Shown one piece after another: positions 1 to 5,521 of a stretch of 5,561 nt of DNA. Each line of letters opens with the position of its first letter. The stretch's first letter is position 1. This stretch comes from CAYRIF01 sp964424205. Lineage in GTDB: Bacteria; Bacteroidota; Bacteroidia; Cytophagales; Cyclobacteriaceae. The notes beneath the pieces were generated by a model that ran no database searches, was not told the DNA's origin, and saw nothing but the letters and a program-made list of their open reading frames with translations. The stretch lies in the NCBI GenBank assembly GCA_964424205.1, contig CAYRIF010000258.1:1-5561 (forward strand). Reading direction: 5' to 3'. The translations under genes were made by a program, and so were the position numbers.

Positions 1-41
1 AACCAAAATGTTCCAATAAATTCTGCAATTAATTTTTTCAT
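1..41 (-). CDS. aqpZ: Aquaporin Z, N-terminal fragment (runs off the left edge)
   Basis: Reading the minus strand from the ATG at 41-39 gives MKKLIAEFIGTFW before the window ends. This is the characteristic start of bacterial aquaporin Z: a short basic N terminus, then the A-E-x-x-G-T-F-W motif that opens transmembrane helix 1 (the E. coli protein has AAECFGTFW at the same place). Family knowledge: AqpZ is an inner-membrane tetrameric channel for rapid water flow with six helices and two NPA motifs, none of which lie in this window. The fragment is too short for ordinary gene callers. No clear Shine-Dalgarno sequence precedes it, only an A-rich AAAAGAATT, which is usual in Bacteroidota. It lies downstream of lepA on the same strand, 266 bp away, so it probably has its own promoter. 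Related MIP-family channels such as glycerol facilitators cannot be fully excluded from 13 residues, but the match is closest to AqpZ. Confidence 0.8.
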   Translation of the reverse strand, partial: MKKLIAEFIGTFW

Positions 42-96
42 AATTCTTTTAGTTATAGGTTAATTTAAAAATGACTACAGTTCTAAATCAATACTA

Positions 97-104
97 CAAA
101 AATA
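97..104 (-). promoter_or_regulatory. Possible -7 promoter element for aqpZ
   Basis: The minus strand reads TATTTTTG here, an exact fit to the Bacteroidota -7 consensus TAnnTTTG. It would place a transcript start near 90 and give the aqpZ candidate a leader of about 50 nt. No TTTG or TTG is found at the expected -33 distance upstream (about 121-131), where the sequence is instead GC-rich (GGGCCGCG). An 8-mer with four fixed bases in AT-rich DNA arises easily by chance, so this is only a candidate. Confidence 0.28.
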
Positions 105-195
105 TCAGGAGAATTATTGTTTGGGCCGCGATTATCTTGCTGTTTATTGGCTAGTGATATATTAAAATCGATGAAATTAGGATATTCTTATGTGA

Positions 196-309
196 AATGA
201 ATACCTCTTAACCTCTGCCACGCAGTTCTAATATGAAGAATCTTATGTTTCTTCTAGTTTTATTTTTTGAAACTAGCGTGCAGAGAACGTAAAAAAAGAG
301 GTAGTCATT
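196..309. repeat. Long imperfect inverted repeat just after lepA, including part of its stop codon
   Basis: Three nested pairs of arms face each other. 196-209 pairs with 296-309 (13 of 14 positions, one A/G mismatch at 201/304). 213-223 pairs with 276-285 (10 bp, C219 bulged). 224-227 pairs with 271-274 (4 bp, A275 bulged). The outer arm uses two bases of the lepA TAA stop codon (308-310). The interior holds a competing 7-bp hairpin, CTAGTTT 254-260 with AAACTAG 270-276. In the lepA transcript a T-run (297-291) lies inside the outer part of the fold rather than after it, so this is not a standard rho-independent terminator. It may be a structured 3' end of the lepA mRNA or a small palindromic element. 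Confidence 0.6.
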
Positions 310-2098
310 AGTCTAATTTCAGTACTGCCATAAATGCTTCTTGTGGAATTTCGACATTTCCAACCTGGCGCATTCGTTTTTTTCCTTTTTTCTGCTTTTC
401 TAAGAGCTTTCTTTTTCTACTGATGTCACCACCATAGCATTTGGCCAGTACATTTTTACGCATGGCTCTGACGGATTCTCTTGCAATTATTTTTGATCCA
501 ATGGATGCCTGAATGGCTATTTCAAACATCTGTCTTGGAATTAATTCTCGTAATTTCTCGCACAATCTTTTGCCCCAATCGTAAGCCTTATCTCTGTGTA
601 CAATGGCCGAAAGCGCATCTATCTTGTCGCCATTCAGCATGATGTCTAGCTTGATCATATTAGATTGCCTAAATCCTATTAACTCATAATCCAAAGAAGC
701 ATAACCTCTTGATATAGTTTTTAACTTGTCGAAAAAGTCAAAAACAATTTCGGATAATGGTAATTCAAACGTAAGCTCTACTCTATTGGTGGTCAAATAC
801 ACCTGATTTTTGATGACGCCGCGTTTGTCCATACACAGTGCTATGACCCCACCGATATAGTCATCTTTGGTGATGATTTGTGCGCGTATAAATGGTTCTT
901 CTACATGCGAGATGGTATTGGGTTCTGGTAATTCGGACGGCGCATTGACAATAAGGATGCTATTATCTGTTTGAATAGCATGAAACTCCACAGAGGGTAC
1001 GGTAGTAATGACGGTCATGCCGAATTCACGCTCCAAACGCTCTTGCACAATTTCCATGTGTAGCATTCCTAGAAAACCACATCTGAAGCCAAAGCCCAAT
1101 GCCATGGATGTTTCGGGCTCCCAGACCAGAGAGGCATCATTGAGCTGTAGCTTTTCCATGGAAGCTCGCAATTCTTCAAACTCACTGGTTTCTACAGGAT
1201 AAATACCTGCAAAAACCATCGGTTTTACATCTTCAAATCCTTTGACGGATTCACATGGTCGGTCAACATGTGTTATGGTATCACCTACCTTTACTTCTTT
1301 TGCTACCTTAATACCTGAAATTAGATAACCCACATTGCCGGTTCCAATCTCAGCTTTTTCCTCTTGATTTAATTTCAGTATACCTATTTCATCAGCATTA
1401 TATGTTTTGTCGGTACTCAAAAATTTGACTTTATCTCCTTTTTTAATAGTACCATTAAATACCCTGAAATAAACCTCAATACCCCTATAAGAATTAAATA
1501 CCGAATCAAAAATCATTGCCTGTAGTGGCGCATCTGGATCGCCTTTTGGTGGATGCAGTTTTTCTATAACTGCTTCTAATATATTTTCAATGCCAATTCC
1601 TTCTTTTCCACTGGCATGTATAATATCCTCTTTGGCACAGCCAATTAAGTCTATGATTTCATCAGATACCTCATCGGGCATGGCACCTGGTAAATCTATT
1701 TTATTAAGGACGGGAATAATTTCTAAATCATTTTCTAATGCCAAATAAAGATTTGAAATAGTCTGTGCTTCAATGCCTTGTGAGGCATCTACAATAAGCA
1801 GGGCACCTTCACATGCTGCAATTGATCTTGATACTTCATAAGAAAAATCAACATGTCCTGGTGTATCAATGAGATTCAGCGTATAATCTTCTCCTTTATA
1901 GTGATAATCCATTTGGATGGCGTGGCTCTTAATTGTAATTCCACGTTCACGTTCCAAGTCCATGTTATCAAGTAATTGTGCTTGCATGTCACGCGCTGTG
2001 ACAGTATCGGTAAATTGTAGTAACCGATCAGCCAAGGTGCTTTTTCCATGGTCAATGTGGGCAATAATGCAGAAATTTCTAATTTTATCCATCTTCAT
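308..2098 (-). CDS. lepA: Elongation factor 4 (LepA), ribosome-associated translational GTPase
   Basis: Complete 596-residue protein, the usual LepA length. The GTPase domain (about residues 4-186) shows G1 AHIDHGKST (13-21), G2 RGITIKS (52-58), G3 DTPGH (78-82, with the catalytic histidine at 82), G4 NKID (132-135) and a G5-like ASGK (162-165). EF-G-like domains II, III and V follow. The LepA-specific C-terminal domain (about 488-594) is identified by NVLAKCYGGD (549-558) and its lysine/arginine-rich tail. There is no EF-G domain IV, as expected for LepA. Family knowledge: LepA binds ribosomes in the cytoplasm, with some association with the membrane, and is linked to efficient initiation and to rescue of stalled or mistranslocated ribosomes. 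Two starts are possible, Met1 at 2098 and Met3 at 2092. The promoter match just upstream would leave only about 3-7 nt before Met1, so Met3 is a real alternative. All motifs are intact and no frameshift is seen. Confidence 0.98.
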   Translation of the reverse strand: MKMDKIRNFCIIAHIDHGKSTLADRLLQFTDTVTARDMQAQLLDNMDLERERGITIKSHAIQMDYHYKGEDYTLNLIDTPGHVDFSYEVSRSIAACEGALLIVDASQGIEAQTISNLYLALENDLEIIPVLNKIDLPGAMPDEVSDEIIDLIGCAKEDIIHASGKEGIGIENILEAVIEKLHPPKGDPDAPLQAMIFDSVFNSYRGIEVYFRVFNGTIKKGDKVKFLSTDKTYNADEIGILKLNQEEKAEIGTGNVGYLISGIKVAKEVKVGDTITHVDRPCESVKGFEDVKPMVFAGIYPVETSEFEELRASMEKLQLNDASLVWEPETSMALGFGFRCGFLGMLHMEIVQERLEREFGMTVITTVPSVEFHAIQTDNSILIVNAPSELPEPNTISHVEEPFIRAQIITKDDYIGGVIALCMDKRGVIKNQVYLTTNRVELTFELPLSEIVFDFFDKLKTISRGYASLDYELIGFRQSNMIKLDIMLNGDKIDALSAIVHRDKAYDWGKRLCEKLRELIPRQMFEIAIQASIGSKIIARESVRAMRKNVLAKCYGGDISRKRKLLEKQKKGKKRMRQVGNVEIPQEAFMAVLKLD

Positions 2099-2108
2099 AA
2101 TCTAGCGG

Positions 2109-2142
2109 CAAAAGTAGTCTTTTTTGAATTGAACTTTCCAAA
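2109..2142 (-). promoter_or_regulatory. Bacteroidota-type promoter for lepA
   Basis: On the minus strand TTTG (2142-2139) is followed after 22 nt by TACTTTTG (2116-2109), which matches TAnnTTTG exactly. The spacing falls in the 17-23 nt range reported for Flavobacterium promoters. The transcript start would lie around 2101-2105, only 3-7 nt before the ATG at 2098 or 9-13 nt before the ATG at 2092, so lepA would be nearly leaderless. The -33 element sits in the arm of an inverted repeat (2132-2163). Confidence 0.55.
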
Positions 2143-2163
2143 AGGTTCAAACTTTTGGAAGTT
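2132..2163. repeat. Hairpin over the -33 region of the lepA promoter
   Basis: CCAAAAG (2138-2144) and CTTTTGG (2152-2158) are perfect inverted repeats around a 7-nt loop. The stem continues outward with AACTT (2132-2136) against AAGTT (2159-2163) if T2137 is bulged, giving 12 paired positions in all. Neither strand has a T-run right after it, so it does not look like a terminator by itself. It could be an operator for lepA or a transcript-end structure following the neighbouring terminator. Confidence 0.5.
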
Positions 2164-2169
2164 TTCACC

Positions 2170-2211
2170 AAAGAAAAAGCGTTTGCTCCCTGACGGTGAA
2201 CAAACGCTTTT
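2170..2211 (-). terminator. Rho-independent terminator of the lipoprotein gene
   Basis: A perfect 11-bp stem, CAAACGCTTTT (2201-2211) with AAAAGCGTTTG (2175-2185), encloses a 15-nt loop. On the minus strand, as read from the lipoprotein gene that stops 22 nt upstream, the stem runs into TTTTT followed by CTTT, a usable U-tract. On the plus strand the following tract is even richer in T (2211-2226), so the site could also stop transcription coming the other way. It separates the two exported-protein genes from lepA. Confidence 0.85.
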
Positions 2212-2232
2212 GTTTTTTGTTTTTTTACGCTT

Positions 2233-2691
2233 TTACTTAGCAGTCAAATCAAATACCCAATTCCCTGATAGCCCTCTACCATTGGCACTTCCATCCGCAT
2301 TTAATGAAAATTGGATTTTTAATTTAGTATCATCAACAGATTGGATATCCATTTTAATACTGGTGCCACGTACCAGTCTGTTTACATTTGTTCCGTCAAA
2401 GCTCCATGTACCACTTGGAAACACCTCACCTCCACTGGTGGTGGTGTAACTTCCACTAGCAGTCTCATCTTTAGGGATTCCTGTGAACGAAAGTGTAAAA
2501 GTATCAAAATTTGCTTCGGCACTACCATCTCTTGTTACTGACCCTGTTGTTGCTTTCCATGCGTGTGCTTTTAGCTTATTAAGTTGCACTTCAGCTTGTG
2601 TTGGATCATTTTTACCCTTGGATCCGCACCCGGCATACACTACTAAACTTAACATTATAACTGCTGATAATAAGTAATTTAATTTTTTCAT
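2233..2691 (-). CDS. Small lipoprotein, lipocalin-like beta-rich domain, function unknown
   Basis: 152 residues. The N terminus (MKKLNYLL, then a hydrophobic stretch to Val18) is a type II signal peptide ending in a lipobox-like Y-A-G-C, with the lipidated cysteine at position 22. Tyrosine at -3 is less usual than leucine, but the cysteine position and following GSKGK fit a lipoprotein anchored in the inner or outer membrane. The mature part is rich in Ser, Thr, Gly and alternating hydrophobic residues, suggesting beta strands. Its order of signals, W45, FTLSFTG (65-71), PSGTWSF (92-98), LKIQFSL (124-130) and SGNWVFDL (142-149), resembles small lipocalin-like lipoproteins frequent in flavobacteria. 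That assignment is by recall of the pattern, not a search. No catalytic motif is visible. The ATG at 2691 directly precedes the signal peptide. A strong terminator follows the stop. The T9SS protein gene ends 143 bp upstream on the same strand. Confidence 0.85.
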   Translation of the reverse strand: MKKLNYLLSAVIMLSLVVYAGCGSKGKNDPTQAEVQLNKLKAHAWKATTGSVTRDGSAEANFDTFTLSFTGIPKDETASGSYTTTSGGEVFPSGTWSFDGTNVNRLVRGTSIKMDIQSVDDTKLKIQFSLNADGSANGRGLSGNWVFDLTAK

Positions 2692-2710
2692 GTGAATACT
2701 TTTATATAGT

Positions 2711-2730
2711 TTTTTAATACGTATTATAAA
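2711..2730. promoter_or_regulatory. 20-bp near-perfect palindrome upstream of the lipoprotein gene
   Basis: The core TAATACGTATTA (2715-2726) is a perfect 12-bp palindrome. After one mismatched pair (2714/2727) it continues with TTT (2711-2713) against AAA (2728-2730). With no loop, this looks more like a protein-binding site than an RNA hairpin. It ends 19 bp before the lipoprotein start codon, a place where a bound regulator could affect transcription or early elongation. A weak promoter candidate lies further upstream on the minus strand, TTTG (2795-2792) then AAAGTTTG (2773-2766), with one mismatch to TAnnTTTG. Chance palindromes are easier in AT-rich DNA, so the operator role is an inference. 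Confidence 0.4.
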
Positions 2731-2834
2731 TACTGTTGTAAATTGTTATTTTTTATGCTGTTAACCAAACTTTATTGGTACAAATACCGCTCAAACATTA
2801 CGTTATCTGAAATATAGAAGTTTTGTTATTTCTT

Positions 2835-5021
2835 TTATTTAGCAATAATTAGCTTCTCTATTGCAACAGGATCGTTATCATAATTTACTCGTAGGATATA
2901 ATTTCCTGCATGTATATTTTTTAACCCTACTTTGATTTTATGAACGCCAATCATTTTACCTGCATTCTTATGTGCAATAATTCTTCCATTAAGATCATAT
3001 ACCTCAATATTGACTACATGTGCGGTATTTTTAACTGTTACATCTACAGAAACATATTCCGTTGTTGGGTTTGGATAAGCAGTTATACCTACGGTGTTAT
3101 TTTTATGATAGGATAAACCTGTTATGTCTAACTGGTAGGTACCCTTATTTGCAAAAACAAAAGGACTTGTACTGCCAACGATGTAAGGAATACCATCACC
3201 GTCTGAATCATTTCCTGTTTCTCCAGTTGCATCGCCTTCGCATAATATCATTCGGTTAAACACGGTTTTAGAAACTCTAGTATAGATTTTAGCCGCGTCG
3301 GGTTGATTCCCTATTAAACTTGCAGTACGCATTGCACCAGTGAAAAGAGCCATATTCCAAGGTGTATAAACTGCTAAATTATCATTAATTGTAGATTTGT
3401 AAATATGATCTCCTGGCACATAAAAATTGTTAATCATAAAGTTATATCCGTCATTGGCGGCATTTAAATAAGCCATGTCGCTTGTAGCACTATAAGCTTC
3501 GTATAAGCCTTTTACTAATGCCGCATTAGCCGCTAAGGTTTTTGCGGAATTGTCAGGACTGCTACCTACTGTCACACTATTGAAAAAACCACCATTTGCA
3601 TCTTTAAAATTTGCAAGAATATAATCTGCTTGTGCTACTAAGGCATCGTTTGCCATGGTCACCAAAGGTGTACCTGCCATGGCCGTTGCAACTTGCGATA
3701 AAGTTTGAATGATATACGCAGCATTTTCGGCTGAAATTTCATTACCCATTACTGGTGTTCCAGCGCCATTCAAACTTGATTCATTGACAAAGGTTCCTAT
3801 GGATGAATTATAATGCATTGCCATAATATTCAGAAAAATAACTTTGGAAGTTCCCTTCATTAAGTCAAAAGGACCTGGTATCCCAGTTTCTTGTGCAGAT
3901 GCAGGAAAAGGGTAACCATCAAAAACTTCCCTATATCCATAGTGATCTTCGTCAGTATTATTTGGATTCATCATGTCCATATAACTAGTTGTCGCTAATA
4001 GATAGGACAATTGGTCAAATAATTGGCTTGTACCATCTGTTACACTTAACGCCGTAGCTTTCGGCGGCAAACCTTCTAACTGGATTGTTTCAGTTACCTC
4101 TATTTTTGTTGGAAAGTATTGAATACCGTTGGCAGGGTTGTAAGTCGCTAAATCCACAGGGCCCAAATTTGTACCGTCATAACCTAACGCACCCGTCAAA
4201 AATGCAGTTTTATTGATAGCGGCGGCGGTTAGAATTTGTCCTATAAACCCATCTATATTATTTCCTCCATAAAAGATATTATTGGAGGGGTCGAAATTTG
4301 GATTGTCCTCTAGATCGGGAGAATTTGTGCCATCCGGTACCACTTCATCATCATTTTCATCATGAAAAGCGCCTAACATATCTTGCGCCCACCAGTATTG
4401 TTTCCACATTGATTGTCCCATTCCTCCAAGATTCAAAGTTTTGTCCATTTTAGATCTATCCCATCTGGAAGAAGCGTAATTGGTTCTGTAGTTTGCTTCA
4501 ACTGGTTGTGGTAAAATCATATTGCCAGAAGTAAACTCAGCAAACTGCGGAAATGGGTTAGCAAAAGGAGTGAAATTTGCATTCATACCAAAAGCGCCAA
4601 CTATCATTTTGAGCATATCGTCTTCATTAAACCCATTTGCTGTTCCTCCGGTAAACTTACCGTCAAAATCTGCTCCTTGCATGGCAGCATTTTTGGTAAC
4701 AATAGGAGACCACATCATGTTTAATCCCAATCCAGAACGACCATTTAACGTATTCAACAAATACCTAGAATATTCATATCCCTCAATACCCGTTGTATAG
4801 GAGATGGAATCCGGTGAATCGGGAACCAAAGGATCTAAATCGTCTAAATTGTAATTGAGTTCTTCTGCGAAAGGCTCTCCACTCTCGAAAAGTTCATTGG
4901 CCAAAAACATTTGAGTTTTGGTGACAAAAGTTTCATTGTCTTGAATAACTACTTGCGCTGTTGTTGGTTGCCCTATTCCTAATAGAATGGCAACAATACC
5001 TATTGTAAACTTGTTTTTCAT
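2835..5021 (-). CDS. T9SS-secreted protein with predicted alpha-helical repeat region, function unknown
   Basis: 728 residues, exported by Sec and then probably by the type IX secretion system. Residues 1-23 form a signal peptide (MKNKF, hydrophobic core, likely cleavage after T-A-Q). The last ~85 residues are a type A sorting domain: AYPNPTTEYVSVDV (648-661), VYDLNGR (674-680), GNYILRV (706-712) and the basic end KLIIAK. This tail is normally removed when the protein is released or attached to the cell surface. Residues about 430-590 contain predicted paired amphipathic helices (for example ANAALVKGLYEAY 498-510 and YLNAANDGYNFMI 518-530), reminiscent of the alpha/alpha toroids of some glycoside hydrolases and epimerases, but I see no catalytic motif that names a family. 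NDSDGDG (604-610) is a DxDxDG-type calcium-binding loop. The region 24-430 is acidic and rich in Asn, Gly and Met and is not recognised. There is a single cysteine (594). Start codon ATG at 5021 directly precedes the signal peptide. No strong terminator follows. Confidence 0.9.
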   Translation of the reverse strand: MKNKFTIGIVAILLGIGQPTTAQVVIQDNETFVTKTQMFLANELFESGEPFAEELNYNLDDLDPLVPDSPDSISYTTGIEGYEYSRYLLNTLNGRSGLGLNMMWSPIVTKNAAMQGADFDGKFTGGTANGFNEDDMLKMIVGAFGMNANFTPFANPFPQFAEFTSGNMILPQPVEANYRTNYASSRWDRSKMDKTLNLGGMGQSMWKQYWWAQDMLGAFHDENDDEVVPDGTNSPDLEDNPNFDPSNNIFYGGNNIDGFIGQILTAAAINKTAFLTGALGYDGTNLGPVDLATYNPANGIQYFPTKIEVTETIQLEGLPPKATALSVTDGTSQLFDQLSYLLATTSYMDMMNPNNTDEDHYGYREVFDGYPFPASAQETGIPGPFDLMKGTSKVIFLNIMAMHYNSSIGTFVNESSLNGAGTPVMGNEISAENAAYIIQTLSQVATAMAGTPLVTMANDALVAQADYILANFKDANGGFFNSVTVGSSPDNSAKTLAANAALVKGLYEAYSATSDMAYLNAANDGYNFMINNFYVPGDHIYKSTINDNLAVYTPWNMALFTGAMRTASLIGNQPDAAKIYTRVSKTVFNRMILCEGDATGETGNDSDGDGIPYIVGSTSPFVFANKGTYQLDITGLSYHKNNTVGITAYPNPTTEYVSVDVTVKNTAHVVNIEVYDLNGRIIAHKNAGKMIGVHKIKVGLKNIHAGNYILRVNYDNDPVAIEKLIIAK

Positions 5022-5141
5022 TGGTTTAAGATTTTAAATATGTAACTTTTTTTGTTTCAAAAATTGATTTTATTTTTACAGTAGAAACTTTCCACTTTTG
5101 AGAAAGCTTATATTTCATTTTTCGTCAGTAATTTGATGCGC

Positions 5142-5167
5142 ACTTACATCTAAAACATCTTGTAAGT
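5142..5167. repeat. 7-bp inverted repeat, possible operator
   Basis: ACTTACA (5142-5148) and TGTAAGT (5161-5167) are perfect inverted repeats with a 12-nt spacer. The spacing puts the half-site centres 19 bp apart, about two helical turns, which suits a dimeric DNA-binding protein. The sequence between and beside the arms also contains a direct repeat ACATCT (5146-5151 and 5155-5160). It lies about 120-145 bp upstream of the T9SS gene start. Confidence 0.3.
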
Positions 5168-5216
5168 TTGATAGAACAATTCTTTTGATTAGATGCGCTA
5201 CCTTGTTTTCACGGAA

Positions 5217-5244
5217 TGAACCAAGGTTTTTATCGTTTGGTTCA
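5217..5244. repeat. 8-bp inverted repeat with 12-nt spacer
   Basis: TGAACCAA (5217-5224) and TTGGTTCA (5237-5244) are perfect inverted repeats. The spacer length is the same (12 nt) as in the repeat at 5142-5167, but the arms differ in sequence. No T-run follows on either strand, so it is not an obvious terminator. A binding site or a weak transcript-end hairpin are both possible. Confidence 0.35.
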
Positions 5245-5378
5245 ATAAATTCAAATTAATTTATATAATTCAGATTATTTATACGGCATTTTAAAATTAA
5301 AATGGTATTAATTGCAAGTATCCCACGAATTTGGGTTTGTGGTTCTATTGTGAAATACTACCTAGGGTCTGCTGAAAA

Positions 5379-5491
5379 AGTCCCAAGTGCGTCAGCTACG
5401 AGTAGACAAAGCGAAGTTGTATTGTTATACCACGAGCTGAAGGCTACGAAGCACCTGCCTGCCGTCAGGCAGGGATGATGTGCTTGGGGCT
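5379..5491. repeat. Structured repeat element with a closing stem and palindromic arm
   Basis: The ends 5379-5390 and 5480-5491 can pair over all 12 positions (nine Watson-Crick, three G-U in the plus-strand RNA). Inside, TCAGCT (5392-5397) pairs with AGCTGA (5435-5440), and CCTGCCTG (5454-5461) pairs with CAGGCAGG (5466-5473) across a 4-nt loop. This gives a possible three-way junction. AAGCAC (5449-5454) can also pair with GTGCTT (5480-5485), extending the palindromic arm in competition with the closing stem. Palindromes of the type CCTGCCTG-CAGGCAGG are common dispersed repeats in Bacteroidota genomes. Confidence 0.55.
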
Positions 5492-5495
5492 AGTG

Positions 5496-5520
5496 TTAAA
5501 AATCCGTCACGGATTTTTAA
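5496..5520. terminator. 11-bp hairpin with T-run, possible bidirectional terminator
   Basis: TTAAAAATCCG (5496-5506) and CGGATTTTTAA (5510-5520) form a perfect stem with a 3-nt loop (TCA). The T-run is inside the 3' arm rather than after it, so the stable part is only four to five GC-containing pairs followed by A-T pairs. This resembles a short bidirectional terminator, which insertion sequences often carry near an end to block transcription entering from the flank. Confidence 0.45.
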
Positions 5521-5521
5521 G

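Larger units (their letters stand above)
5022..5364. other. AT-rich intergenic region upstream of the T9SS protein gene
   Basis: I see no convincing gene, RNA gene or CRISPR here. The T9SS gene must be transcribed from this region. The best -7 candidate on the minus strand is AATTTTTG (5065-5058), one mismatch from TAnnTTTG, without a -33 TTTG, so no promoter is called. Besides two inverted repeats listed separately, there are short AT-rich ones: ATAAATT 5245-5251 with AATTTAT 5258-5264, and CATTTTA 5287-5293 with TAAAATG 5298-5304. The 7-mer GATGCGC occurs twice (5135-5141 and 5192-5198). Confidence 0.6.

Noticed and set aside
254..276. CTAGTTT/AAACTAG hairpin as a terminator for lepA
   Set aside because: The stem is 7 bp and A/T-rich, and no T-run follows it on the minus strand, so it does not meet the usual form of an intrinsic terminator.
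306..308. Stop-start overlap TAATG at the end of lepA, opening an 11-codon ORF on the minus strand
   Set aside because: The reading (MTTSFFTFSAR) ends at once, within the inverted repeat, and resembles no leader peptide.
2048..2449. 133-codon ORF on the plus strand
   Set aside because: It runs through the lepA promoter, the terminator hairpin and antisense to the lipoprotein gene, and has no recognisable domain. It is a shadow of well-supported genes on the other strand.
2764..2779. ACCAA/TTGGT hairpin as a terminator for the T9SS gene
   Set aside because: Only 5 bp with no following T-run on the minus strand, too weak to call.
4522..4800. 92-codon ORF on the plus strand inside the T9SS protein gene
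   Set aside because: It is antisense to an intact 728-codon gene with clear export signals, and its peptide shows no domain or signal.
5302..5478. 58-codon ORF on the plus strand, beginning MVLIASIPRIW and ending KHLPAVRQG
   Set aside because: It crosses the proposed mobile-element boundary at 5365, and its C-terminal part is simply a reading of the structured repeat and its CCTGCCTG palindrome. Peptides such as LPAxRQG turn up widely as false ORFs from this kind of repeat.
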